DNA of 42,216 nt, from NCBI GenBank assembly GCA_016711405.1, contig JADJSZ010000042.1, positions 1 to 42,216 on the forward strand. Reading direction: 5' to 3'. A model generated the notes under the pieces. The model had not been told where the DNA came from. It was given only the letters and a program-made list of their open reading frames with translations, and searched no databases. A program made the translations under genes and the position numbers. Source of the DNA: Candidatus Hadersleviella danica (lineage in GTDB: Bacteria > Chloroflexota > Anaerolineae > Promineifilales > Promineifilaceae). Position 1 is the first letter of the stretch; each line of letters opens with the position of its first letter. This document shows, piece by piece, positions 15,984 through 25,229 of this stretch.

Positions 15984-16907
15984 CTAATCACTCAGCACTC
16001 TCAACTCGCTTAAATCTTCGCAGGGTTCGTCGAAACTGCAACTGCCGTAGGAGGTGAGGAGGGGACGCAGACGGCCGATTTCCTCCCCACCAATCTGCCA
16101 ATGCCGCCATTGGAAGCCACCACTTTCGAGCTTAAACGCCGAGGGGTCTTCTTCGCCCAACACGGCCGTGAGTTGGGCATGGCTCAGTCCGTGGGCATGG
16201 GCCAAAGCCGCCCCACCAAACAGGTTGAGGAAGCCGTGCATATGGGTGTGGACACTGTCGTGGTAGTGGCGCACGGGGTGGTGCAAACCCGCCGTCGCTT
16301 TAAGAGGGATGCGGCCGTCTCGCGCCAGCAAAACGGCTGTGGCCAGCCGCCGCAAACTGGGGAATTGGTGTGCCGCCACGCCACCACAGCGGATTTTCAG
16401 CCCTACTGTGCCGTTTAACTGGCTGAGAGCGGCCGTGGCTACCTCCAACCATTCCCCCCACACCGCCCAATCTCCCTCGTAGGGTACTTCCACAAACAGG
16501 GCAATGCCCCCCAAAATTTGCTTGCCGTGGGCGATGAGCTGGCTCAATTCGGCCGCGTTTCCCTTGGCTAACACCTCGCTAGGCAAGCGCACCTCGCAGG
16601 CGTGGGCACGGTGGGGGGTGGTGGCATGGGTGCGGACGATGGCGGCCATGTCGGCCGTCAAATTGTGGAGCCAATCGCTGGCAATTATCCCACCCTGCCC
16701 CAAGACGGAGAGGGGATAGCTTGCGGTCGTGGGCAATTCGCTGGCGGCCGATAATTGCCCCACGGGGATGATGAAGTTGCCCAATAGCCACGCCTCGGGC
16801 TGGGCGCGGTAACGGCCGTAATGGCCCCATGCCTCGGCTAAGGGCAAGCTGGCTGGCGGGAAAAGACCCGCGTAATCTATGAGATTTTGGAGAAGGGGGT
16901 GGGGCAT
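15984..16907 (-). CDS. Unrecognised protein beside fumarylacetoacetase
   Basis: A 307-residue soluble protein with no signal peptide or membrane helix that I could recognise. It opens MPHPLLQNLIDYAGLFPPASLPL and has a distinct His-rich region near residues 210-245 (KATAGLHHPVRHYHDSVHTHMHGF), followed by LNLFGGAALAHAHGL. The His and Gly clusters suggest a metal- or substrate-binding pocket, perhaps on a barrel fold (alternating strand segments such as LKIRCGGV and IPLKATAGLHH). That is inference. It sits about 50 bases upstream of fumarylacetoacetase in the same direction, so it could act in the same pathway. The codon pattern and CGGCCG density match its neighbours. No clear ribosome-binding site precedes ATG 16907. 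Confidence 0.75.
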   Translation of the reverse strand: MPHPLLQNLIDYAGLFPPASLPLAEAWGHYGRYRAQPEAWLLGNFIIPVGQLSAASELPTTASYPLSVLGQGGIIASDWLHNLTADMAAIVRTHATTPHRAHACEVRLPSEVLAKGNAAELSQLIAHGKQILGGIALFVEVPYEGDWAVWGEWLEVATAALSQLNGTVGLKIRCGGVAAHQFPSLRRLATAVLLARDGRIPLKATAGLHHPVRHYHDSVHTHMHGFLNLFGGAALAHAHGLSHAQLTAVLGEEDPSAFKLESGGFQWRHWQIGGEEIGRLRPLLTSYGSCSFDEPCEDLSELRVLSD

Positions 16908-17002
16908 GGGGGTTTTGGATTGGGGATTGGGGTTTTGGTTGGGTGGCCCCGGCTGGGGGGGGGGCTTTGTTTTTGAGGGGTCCCAAATTCCGGGTGTACA
17001 GA

Positions 17003-17035
17003 TGGTAACTTGTAACTTGTTCAGTCCCTGTTACC
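17003..17035. repeat. GTAACTTGTAACTTG word repeat
   Basis: GGTAACTTGTAACTTG followed by CTGTTACC, a short member of the TTGTAAC family placed against the stop codon of the LysW-like gene. Confidence 0.5.
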
Positions 17036-17036
17036 A

Positions 17037-17270
17037 CTACCAACTCTCATCCTCTTCTTCCTCTTCGTATTCATATTCCCAAAGCTCATCCTCTTCATCA
17101 TCTTCTAAAGCGGGCAGGAGTTCGAGGGGATTGCTGTAGGTAACTTCTAAGGCGGCATCGCAATAGGGGCATTCGATGGCTTGCCCGAGGCGCAACGGCC
17201 GTGGAAAGTGTAGTGGTTCGCCACATTTGGGGCAGGTAGCTAATAAAGCAGAAGGACTATGGGTGTTCAT
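17037..17270 (-). CDS. Small LysW-like zinc-ribbon protein with acidic tail
   Basis: A 77-residue protein: CPKC and CPYC form a four-Cys zinc ribbon (about 14-37), followed by LEVTYSNPLELLP and a tail rich in Glu and Asp ending EEEDESW. This layout matches LysW/ArgW amino-group carrier proteins, which hold lysine or arginine intermediates on their terminal Glu. Those end EDWGE or similar; this one ends Ser-Trp, so carrier function is uncertain and it may be a paralogue with another task. ATG 17270 has AAGGA about nine bases upstream; a longer reading to 17366 starts within spacer. No lysine or arginine biosynthesis gene is near. Confidence 0.75.
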   Translation of the reverse strand: MNTHSPSALLATCPKCGEPLHFPRPLRLGQAIECPYCDAALEVTYSNPLELLPALEDDEEDELWEYEYEEEEEDESW

Positions 17271-17384
17271 GAGGTTGCATCCTTGGCTAAATAGACGGGC
17301 AGACTGACAAAGTGGCAGACTGTTCTTAAATGATAAATTTTTGCACGGCCGAGGGCAATAGGGCAAGGGGCGCTATTGGGGGCA

Positions 17385-18314
17385 CTAACCCATTTCTTGT
17401 TTGCCTGCGCCGCTTCTCCCTTCCAATTCCTGCACGACACGGGCTAAATGGCCATCAAAATGACCCTTGCACCAATCGGGGCCAAAGGCGGCCTCGGCCG
17501 TGGACGGCCGCCCTGTGGTGAATTTGCGGATTTTGCGGGTGCGCTCCCACTGCTCCAGCGGTTGCCCCACCTTGCTGGCGAGGAGGGGTTCGAGCAAGGG
17601 CAACGGCCGTGAAGGGGGCGGGATGGGCACAGGCGGGAGCGGTGCGGCCGTGGCATTGGGCAAAAAGTCGGCCGTCCACCTATTTTGCGCCCGCAATTGG
17701 GCATAACAGGCCGCGCCAGCCAAGGGAACCATCTGCGCCAATTCCCGTGCCACGTATAAATTTTGTTCGGGTAGGACGAGAGCGCGTTCGGCCAAAAAGT
17801 AATTGGGGCACAGCGTAACCCCCCGCCGCGCCGCCCAACGCACCATGCCAATGACCAGTGCCCGGCACAGCCATAACCTGTCGTTGGCGGTCACGAGCAG
17901 GTAGTCAATGTCGGCCGTGTGGTCGGTGTTGCCCACGGCCAGTGACCCTGTGACGGCGACGAGGCGCACAAAGGGCAGGGCGGCCAACCGACGGCCGTAG
18001 TCCACGGCCGTCGGCCACAAATGAGCGGCTACGGCCGCCCGCTCCTTGCGTATAGCCACTACCCCTTCCCGCCCTGCCAAACAGTAAAACGCCCCGCGCC
18101 GCACCAGCCAATCGGCCGTGGGCACTAGGGCGTTTAGATGGGTTTCGAGGTGGGGAAAGGGGATGGGGTACTCGAGGTAGCGGTGTAGCTCGGCGGCCGT
18201 TAACGGATAGTCGAATAAATCGGCGTAGAGCAAGGCGGAGCGTACGGCCGCATCCAGAGAAGGCAAATTCATATCTCCGCAACAACAATCCTTTTCATGG
18301 TCATCATCTGGCAT
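17385..18314 (-). CDS. Nucleotidyltransferase-fold protein
   Basis: A 309-residue protein with an N-terminal helical, winged-helix-like region (LPSLDAAVRSALLYADLFDYPLTAAELHRYL) and then the polymerase-beta nucleotidyltransferase motif GSLAVGNTDHTADIDYLLVT (about residues 123-142), in which the paired Asp residues bind metal. The LCPNYF segment is usual in this group. The C-terminal part is Pro-rich then basic. It may transfer a nucleotide to a small molecule or protein; the target is unknown. A second start at 18272 (MNLPSLDAA) is possible because the CCC-containing leader is not obviously conserved. It shares direction with the LysW-like gene, 114 bases away. Confidence 0.75.
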   Translation of the reverse strand: MPDDDHEKDCCCGDMNLPSLDAAVRSALLYADLFDYPLTAAELHRYLEYPIPFPHLETHLNALVPTADWLVRRGAFYCLAGREGVVAIRKERAAVAAHLWPTAVDYGRRLAALPFVRLVAVTGSLAVGNTDHTADIDYLLVTANDRLWLCRALVIGMVRWAARRGVTLCPNYFLAERALVLPEQNLYVARELAQMVPLAGAACYAQLRAQNRWTADFLPNATAAPLPPVPIPPPSRPLPLLEPLLASKVGQPLEQWERTRKIRKFTTGRPSTAEAAFGPDWCKGHFDGHLARVVQELEGRSGAGKQEMG

Positions 18315-18331
18315 TTTGTTTAGGGGTATAC

Positions 18332-18371
18332 TGGTGTATTGGTGTATTTCAATACACCTCTACACCAATAG
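18332..18371. repeat. TGGTGTATTGG / ACACCAATA inverted repeat
   Basis: TGGTGTATTGGTGTATT faces AATACACCTCTACACCAATA. A longer array of the same words occurs at 25060-25150. Confidence 0.65.
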
Positions 18372-18431
18372 ACTTATATGCCAGTCTCAACTATCAGTTT
18401 AGGGCTGGTATACCTTCAAGGTTATCTATTT

Positions 18432-21400
18432 TTACACGGCGGACACAGCACAAACTGTTTCGATGGCCTGAACCAGTTGTTGGAACCCAAACGGCTTTTT
18501 GAGAATGACGATGTTGGGGCGTTTCAGCCAATCGGGGTTGATTTGGGTGGAATTGTAACCCGACATGAGGGTGATGGGGGTTTGCGGAGCCATTTCCAGC
18601 AGGCGCTCCAGCACTTGTTCCCCATTTAGCCCCGGCATGTGGATATCTACAATAACGGCCGCAATGTTCTCTTGGTGGGCCATGAACTTCTCTAAAGCCT
18701 CCTCCCCGTTCTCGGCCATGAGTACTTCTAACCCTGCTACGTTTAACATTTCGCCCAGAGCCGAGCGGATGACCTCTTCGTCGTCAGCCAGCAAAATTTG
18801 CCCTTGGGGGGTGGTGCTAGATAAGTCGGTGGGCAAAGTTTTGCTCGGGTCAGGTTGGTGAATGGGGAAGAATAACTCAAATGTTGTGCCCACGCCTAAT
18901 TGGCTTTGCACACCCATTACCCCTCCCAGTGTGGTCATAATGTCGCGCACGGCCGCTAAACCCAACCCCCGCCCTGTGATTTTGGTGGTGAAGAATGGCT
19001 CGAAAATGCGGGCGGCCGTGTGGGGATCCATCCCTTTGCCACTGTCTTGCACCCGCAAACAGACATATCGGCCGGGGGTTAACGGCTCGATTAGGCCGTG
19101 GCTGTGTTGCAGGTTGGCATCCTTGGTGAGTTGTACCTCCAAGGTTTGCACCATCACCTCCCCCTCGCGCCCTTCATAAGATTCGGCCGCATTGATGATA
19201 AGGTTCATCACCACCTGTTGCATTTGCCCCGCATCAGCCTCGATGAGCGACAAGGGGGCTAAGTGGTGTTGAAGGGTTACGCCATAAGGCAGGATGGCTT
19301 CTAACAAGCTCAGGTTGTCCTCGATGATGAGGTTTAGTTCGAGCGGTTTGCGCTCAAAACGCTCTTTGCCCGCATAGGTCAGCAGTTGGCGGGTGAGATT
19401 GGCGGCGCGTTCAATGACATGGAGGGATTTTTTAAGATGCGGCCGTGCCATATGGCCATCGGCTAATTTGAGCAAGGCCAAGGTGTTTTCGGCCATGAGG
19501 GCGGAGAGCAAATTGTTAAAATCGTGGGCAATGCCCCCCGCCAAGATGCCAATGCTTTCTAATTTTTGGGTGTGGCGGAGGGAGGCTTCGATTTTGCGCC
19601 GCTCGTCCACATCTACTACAACGGCAATAAAATATTGGGCATGGCCTTGTTGATTGTGTACCAAAGAGGCGGTGACATGGCTCCACACAGCTTCCCCTTG
19701 TTTGTTGAGATACCGTTTTTCCAGCATATATTCATGCACATGGCCAGCACGGGCGCGTTCTCGTGCCCGCTGGCCAAGGCTAATGTCATCTGGATGAGTA
19801 ATCGTATTAATGGCTACGTTTATGAGTTCGACTTCGAGATAACCGAGCATGGCGCAAAAGGCAGGGTTTGCTTGCAAAATACGGCTATCTAAGTCTAACA
19901 AATACATGCCCACGGCCGCTTGTTCAAAGACATGGCGGAAGCGTTCTTCGCTTTCTTGCAACGCTTGTTCTACCTGTTTGCGGTCAGTGATATCCAGTGC
20001 CAGCCCCCCCACAAATTCCACCTTGCCTTTGGCGTTATGTAAGGGGAATTTGATGGTGTGATACCAGCGCAAACCGTGGGGTGTTTCGGCCGCTTCATCT
20101 ACCACCAGCAACCCGTTTTGGGTAACCCACTGGTTGTCGCGTTGGTAGTGTTGGGCCAATGCAGGGGGGAATACTTCGTGTAGGGTACGGCCGATGGCAT
20201 CTTCGCGTTTGACTTGGGTGTCAAATTCCCATTGTTGGTTTACCGAATGAAATTTTTCGTCTAAATTCATGGTGTAAATCGAGACGGGAACGAGTTCTAA
20301 GACTGAGGAAAGGAACGCTTTGGCTTTGTATAATTCTGCCTCCACCAAAATGCTTTCGGTGACATCATAATAGGCTAAGACGAGGCGCAACCCCTCTTCG
20401 CTGGCGAAGCAGGTGGCTTGGAGCGTGTACCATGCTTGGGCGGTGGGGGTGTGGCAGGCATAGGTGTGGCTGTAGTTTTCCAGTTCGCCCTGTAACACTT
20501 GTTGGATACCTGTCAAGATGGCTTGGGCATCTTCGATAGCCTCACCGCCTGTGTCGGCCAACACCTGAAAATAGTTGCGGCCGAGACCATAATCTGGCCA
20601 TGTCAGCCCGTTCGCACGGCCGAACTCGCGCCATGCCTCATTGACACTTAAAATCACCCCTGCCTCATCTACAATGACCACATGGGCGGTGAGGTTATTG
20701 AGCACTCCTTCAAGGAATTTTTGAGAGTGGCGCAACATATTTTCGGCCGTTTGCTCGGCCGATAAATCTTTGATGATGCACATGACCAAGCGGCCGTTCA
20801 GGGTGTGAACCACACTTAAGCCCACATCAATGGGGGAAGCGCGTGCCATCCTGCCGCAACCCATGTAACGCTAAATTTGCGCCCATGAGGCGGGTGGTGG
20901 GGTGACTCATATAGTCTGCCCGGTGGTTCTGGTGGGTGGCATGAAATTCGCTGGGAATCAGCCGTTCGACAGGGTGTCCGATTAACTCGCGGCTGGGATA
21001 GCCGAATAAAAGAGCCATTTTGGGGTTGGCGTGTACCATGCGCCCTTGCTCATCCACAAACAGCACGGCCGCTGGAGCCGCCTCGAACATGGCTTGTAAA
21101 TCTTCTGAGGCAAATAAAGCAATTGGATGTACCCGTTGGTTAAAGCCCGCACTAAATTCGCCCAGCATCCACATCATTTTGGGGCGGCAATCGTCTTCAC
21201 GCCCCATCTCTTTCATTTTGTCTAAAAAGGCGCGGCTGATAAAAAATTGGCTTTCGGATAAGACACCGTTGTGGGAGTCGGTGACGGCCGCTAATTCGCC
21301 CCCTGCCCGATACGCCACATCTGTCGAATACTCCTGCATAGCCAGCACCATATCGTTCAAACAACTCCTCAAAATAGCAACAGGGAGTGGTCGCACACCC

Positions 21401-21498
21401 CCTATTTGCTCTAAGTGGTTGCCCCATTGCTCGGCTAAATCAGCAAGTTCTAACTTGCTGATGGGAAATATCTGCTCCGCAGGAATTTTTGTGTTCAT
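18432..21498 (-). pseudogene. Hybrid multi-PAS sensor histidine kinase with receiver domain, frameshifted
   Basis: Repaired by one base this is a 1021-residue kinase. Order: a helical N-terminal region (1-120), a PAS domain (about 125-235), three more PAS domains (about 255-625), a HisKA box (KLESIGILAGGIAHDFNNLLSAL), an ATPase domain with DSGKGMDPHTAARIFEPFF and GRGLGLAAVRDIM, and a C-terminal receiver (ILLADDEEVIRS, VIVDIHMPG, VILKKPFG). It is cytoplasmic and likely senses a small ligand or redox state. The first PAS breaks after DGTRFP. The G5 run at 20832-20836 needs one base removed to join FPIDVGLSVV, and the total then becomes an exact number of codons. ATG 21498 is the preferred start. 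It is divergent from the kinase at 22099. Confidence 0.9.
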
Positions 21499-22098
21499 AA
21501 CCTGTGTTTGCCTGAAAATCGTGGTTGGCGGTGGAGTGGCGTAGAGCCGAAGACTAAATTTTCTGAGGGAGGGGGGACAACGGACAAGATACACATGGAC
21601 GAGGGGATATTGACGTTTTTAGTTCCCAAACCCCCGCCAAAACTTGTAAAGTTATCTTCTTGGGAACTGTTAACCATACCCGAAAAACAACTTGTATCGC
21701 GAATTATAGCATAAGATGAAGGGTGAATCGTGAGGGCGGTAACGACTTTTTCTGTTTGGGGATATCCAGCCAATGGCCGATGGAACATTTTTACACCTCC
21801 CAACTCCTTCACCAAAGGGGTGGGCAAGTGCTTTCCCTCTTATTTAACGCAGGACGGGGGGATTTGTTGCACGGCAATTCCCATTTGGCCGCGCAGGACA
21901 TGCAAACTGGTTCGTGTCATCGGTTTTTCGCCATAAACTGGGGTGCAGGTTGCAAGTCGCTTACCACCTGCAACTTGTAGCCTGTACCTTGTAACAAAAC
22001 GCATGGCGAAAACTAAAAATAGTCACCAAGATGGGGAAATGGTGTGCCCATAAAACCTGTATCGCCCCAGTCCCTGTATTTAACTACAATTAGAGGCC
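21499..22098. other. Divergent intergenic region between two kinase genes
   Basis: About 600 bases. It holds the second copy of the TTTCGCCAT element (21910-22012). The stretch 21510-21900 shows no convincing gene on either strand. It should contain two divergent promoters, none recognisable with confidence. Confidence 0.5.
21910..22012. repeat. Palindromic dispersed element with TTTTCGCCAT ends, copy 2
   Basis: TTTTCGCCAT at 21925-21934 and ATGGCGAAAA at 22003-22012 are perfect 10-bp terminal inverted repeats around TTGTAAC and GCAACTTG words. The left flank TTCGTGTC also matches copy 1 (13686-13771). Its right 24 bases (21988-22011) are the exact inverse of 13702-13725. Size and structure resemble a miniature palindromic element without coding capacity. 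Confidence 0.75.
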
Positions 22099-24204
22099 AT
22101 GCCAAACCTTTCTCACACCGTTCTTGTTGTAGACGACGACCGCAATTTATTAACATTGATGGGTCATGTCTTGCAAAAGCATGGCTACCAAACCCTGTTG
22201 GCTGATTCGGCCGACCAAGTGTGGCAAAAGTTGGATGCGTTGCCAGAGGGGCAAGCTCCCCATCTTATTTTGCTCGATTTGATGTTGCCCGGAGTCAGTG
22301 GGTTGGATTTGTACCACGCTTTTCGCCGTCGGCCGCAAACGGCCGACCTGCCTGTCATCATCCTCTCGGCCGTCAACGACATTGACAAGCGGGTGGAACT
22401 CCTCAACCAAGGCGTGGATGATTACTTGGTTAAACCGTGCCCGCTCGACGAATTAATGGCTCGGGTGGCCATGTACATTAAGCTGGCTGAATTGCACCGA
22501 GCCAAGCAAGCGGCCGAACGCCGCTCCCAAACCCAAGCCCGCTATTTGCAATCTATCAACGAGATTGGCTATGAAGCCACCCAATACCTCGATTTAGAAG
22601 TGATGTTGAGCAAGGTGGCGACCGATATTTGTACCCAATTTGAGTGCGCCAACATCGGCTTCTTTTTGCAAAACCCTGAAAATGAACAAGAAACCGAGCT
22701 AACCCTTGTCGCCCGTTGCGCCACCCGTGATGCGCACATGCCCCCTTTGGTGTGGCAAACGGCCGTAGACCAGCACACCCACACCGAACCCCAACAACTC
22801 TACATCCCCATTTTGCGAGGCCAAACCACCCTTGGCGTGCTCCACGTAACCGAACACGACCACTCGCAATGGGACAATACCGACAAACGCAATGCGTTGG
22901 AAGTCTTGACCCGACAACTGGCCACAGCCATTACCAATGCCTATCTGTTCCAAGATATTCGCCGGCACAACCAAAAATTGCAAGTCGTGGCCAATGAAAA
23001 CAGCCTCTTGCTCCACCGCGAACAACGAAGGCGCAAACAAGCGGAGCAATTGCACCACATGGCGCAAATCCTCAGTTCCTCGCTCGAGCTGACAACTGTC
23101 TTAGATACCGCTTTGGCCACAGTGCATAGCATGGTTGAGGTGGAAGATGGCTCGATTATTTTGGTGGATGAAGCAAAAGAAGAACTTTATTTTGCGGCCA
23201 CACTGAACCACCAACCTTGGATGCAAACATTGCGTTTGCAACTGGGGCAAGGGGTGGTGGGCATGGTCATAGCCCAACAAGAGGGGTTGGTGGTCAATGA
23301 TGTGGTGAATCACCCCAATTATTATTCAGCGATAGATGATTTGACAGGGGTGAGAACGCGCTCGTTGCTCTGTGTGCCGCTGACAGCCCACGGCCGTATT
23401 TTGGGGGCACTCGAACTCATCAACAAAACAAATGGGGATTTTACGGGTACCGATTTGGCCTTGGTTAGCACGGCCGCTGGCTCCATTGCCATTGCCGTGG
23501 ACAATGCCCGGTTGTACGAAGCACAAGAAACGGCTCATAAGCAACTGCTCCAAACGGAAAAGCTTGCCGCCGCTGGTCGGCTGGCCGCTTCGATGGCCCA
23601 CGAAATCAACAACCCCTTGCAAGCTGTGCATAGCTGTCTGCAACTGCTCATTCAATTTGATTTGGCGGCCGACAAAAAAGAAGCATACCTGAACATGGCG
23701 GGTGAAGAAGTCGAGCGACTTATCAACATCACCAACCGCATTTTGGATTTCTCACGGCCGTCCACGGGCACCTACGAACGAGTGAGTTTGCAACGCATTC
23801 TCAACCAAGTGATGCAATTGGCGCAAAAGCACATCGTCCACCAAAAAGTGAAAGTGCAACAAACCATTGCGGTTGAGGTGGCTCAAGTGTGGGCCGTGCC
23901 AGACCAAATCGCCCAAGTATTTTTAAACATCATTCTCAATAGTTTGGATGCGATGCCGACAGGTGGAGAATTAGATATTCAGACAACCATCGAAGGGGAG
24001 TGGGTTAGCACTTTGTTCCGTGACACGGGCATAGGCATGGATAGCGAGGTGCAGACGCACCTGTTCGAGCCATTTTATAGCACCAAGTCTAACCAAGCGG
24101 GGCTTGGCCTAACCATTAGTCATGGTATTGTCGAGCGACATGGTGGCCAGATGAAGTACGATAGCCCTCGAGCAAGTTCATACTTCGTAATTCGTAATTC
24201 GTAA
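22099..24204 (+). CDS. Receiver-GAF-GAF-histidine kinase with repeat-derived C-terminus
   Basis: A 701-residue cytoplasmic hybrid kinase. It has a receiver domain (5-125; VVDDD, LILLDLMLPG, DYLVKPCP), a GAF domain (about 165-290), a second GAF domain (about 335-480), a HisKA box (AGRLAASMAHEINNPLQAVHSCLQLL) and an ATPase domain with DTGIGMDSEV and AGLGLTISHGIVERHGGQM. The expected last strands of the ATPase domain (a G-S-T-F-x-I-x-L-P type ending) are missing. Instead the frame runs into a TACGAA-family repeat, encoding KYDSPRASSYFVIRNS, and stops in it at 24204. The ATP lid and G2 box survive, so activity is possible. The regulator gene follows 26 bases later, forming a likely two-component pair. 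Confidence 0.88.
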   Translation: MPNLSHTVLVVDDDRNLLTLMGHVLQKHGYQTLLADSADQVWQKLDALPEGQAPHLILLDLMLPGVSGLDLYHAFRRRPQTADLPVIILSAVNDIDKRVELLNQGVDDYLVKPCPLDELMARVAMYIKLAELHRAKQAAERRSQTQARYLQSINEIGYEATQYLDLEVMLSKVATDICTQFECANIGFFLQNPENEQETELTLVARCATRDAHMPPLVWQTAVDQHTHTEPQQLYIPILRGQTTLGVLHVTEHDHSQWDNTDKRNALEVLTRQLATAITNAYLFQDIRRHNQKLQVVANENSLLLHREQRRRKQAEQLHHMAQILSSSLELTTVLDTALATVHSMVEVEDGSIILVDEAKEELYFAATLNHQPWMQTLRLQLGQGVVGMVIAQQEGLVVNDVVNHPNYYSAIDDLTGVRTRSLLCVPLTAHGRILGALELINKTNGDFTGTDLALVSTAAGSIAIAVDNARLYEAQETAHKQLLQTEKLAAAGRLAASMAHEINNPLQAVHSCLQLLIQFDLAADKKEAYLNMAGEEVERLINITNRILDFSRPSTGTYERVSLQRILNQVMQLAQKHIVHQKVKVQQTIAVEVAQVWAVPDQIAQVFLNIILNSLDAMPTGGELDIQTTIEGEWVSTLFRDTGIGMDSEVQTHLFEPFYSTKSNQAGLGLTISHGIVERHGGQMKYDSPRASSYFVIRNS

Positions 24205-24220
24205 TTCGTATTTTGTACTT
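24153..24220. repeat. TACGAA / TTCGTAATTCG repeat overlapping a gene end
   Basis: GAAGTACGA (24153-24161) and the tandem run TACTTCGTAATTCGTAATTC (from 24181) belong to the family at 7238-7286 and 14621-14688. Here the repeat lies inside the reading frame and provides the stop codon of the kinase. Confidence 0.7.
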
Positions 24221-24221
24221 T

Positions 24222-24242
24222 AATGACCAATGACCAATGACA
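24222..24242. repeat. AATGACCAATGACCAATGAC word repeat supplying a start codon
   Basis: Tandem AATGACC words. The ATG at 24230, start of the next gene, lies inside the run, so the first residues MTND are repeat-encoded. Confidence 0.65.
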
Positions 24243-25053
24243 CCCCCAACCCAGACCTAGCCAAAATCCTCGTCGTGGATGACGAACGCACCACCCGCAT
24301 GGCGATTTGTGAAGCATTGGGGTTGGTGGGCTACACCGCCACCCCTGTTAGTACAGGCGAAGAAGCGTTGCGCTACCTTGCCCACGAACATTACGATGGC
24401 GTAATTCTCGACCTTAACTTGCCGGGGAGCTATTCGGGAATAGATGTGCTGGAACAAGCCGAAGCGATAGCCCCCCGCACAGCTTTTATCATTCTCACCG
24501 CCTATGCTAGTGCCGATACGGCTATTACCGCTTTGCGTTCGGAGCCTATGATTATTTGCGCAAGCCAGCCGCACTGGAGGTGATCTTTGCCACGGTGCGC
24601 GAGGCGTTGCTTAAGCAAAAGGAGCGGCAACGGCAACAAGATGCTGTGCGTTTGCTGGAGCAAGCGATGACGCTTTTGCACGGCCGTGGGGGGCAAACGG
24701 CCGTGGCTCCTCCCCCACCTGCTCCCAACAACAACCCCAAAAGCGACAAAATTTACCACGCGGCCAACATCACCATCAATGATTCGCGCCACCAAGTAAC
24801 TGTGGGCCAACAGCCCTTGGAATTGACCCCCATTGAGTACAAACTGCTGTGCAAATTTGTCCGCCAACCCAACACAGCCTTTTCGTTTATGGAGTTAGCC
24901 TACGAATCGCACGGCATGGCCGTGGACGAAGGGGAAGCCCGCGCTCTGCTCCGCACCCATGTCTACCGCCTGAGCCGTAAATTGGCGGTGAACGGTGAAA
25001 GCCCCCTCCAAAATGTCCGTGGTCTTGGGTATATCTTAAATGTAGAGGCGTAA
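24230..25053 (+). pseudogene. Response regulator with winged-helix domain, 1-base frameshift
   Basis: Repaired by one base it is 274 residues. The receiver (about 12-125) has VVDDE, the acceptor Asp in VILDLNLPG and KP in YDYLRKPAA. A linker rich in Gln and Pro follows, then an OmpR-like winged helix (about 180-274: LTPIEYKLLCKFV, LRTHVYRLSRKLA, VRGLGYILNVEA). The frame breaks at 24537-24542: one strand reads ALRS, the other FGAYDYLRKP, and a single added base restores an exact codon count. It follows the receiver-GAF-GAF kinase by 26 bases, so the pair probably act together. The start codon is derived from a repeat and lacks a ribosome-binding site. Confidence 0.85.
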
Positions 25054-25059
25054 AGGGTA

Positions 25060-25150
25060 TGTTGGTATATTGGTTTAGTGGTGTATTGGTATAGAGCAAT
25101 GCACCAATACACCCATATACAAATACACCAATACACCAATACACCAATTT
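25060..25150. repeat. ACACCAAT / GGTGTATTGGT inverted word array
   Basis: GGTATGTTGGTATATTGG-type words face a run of ATACACCAATACACCA words, giving a long imperfect stem in the spacer before htpG. Same family as 18332-18371. Confidence 0.7.
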
Positions 25151-25229
25151 CCCCGTCTCATTAACCTTCATCTTACAAAACCTGCTTAAATTATTTTGCG
25201 AAAACTGTAATTCAGGAGAAAGAACCATT

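Noticed and set aside
25060..25229. CIRCE heat-shock operator before htpG
   Set aside because: No TTAGCACTC-N9-GAGTGCTAA is present; the spacer is an ACACCAAT word array.
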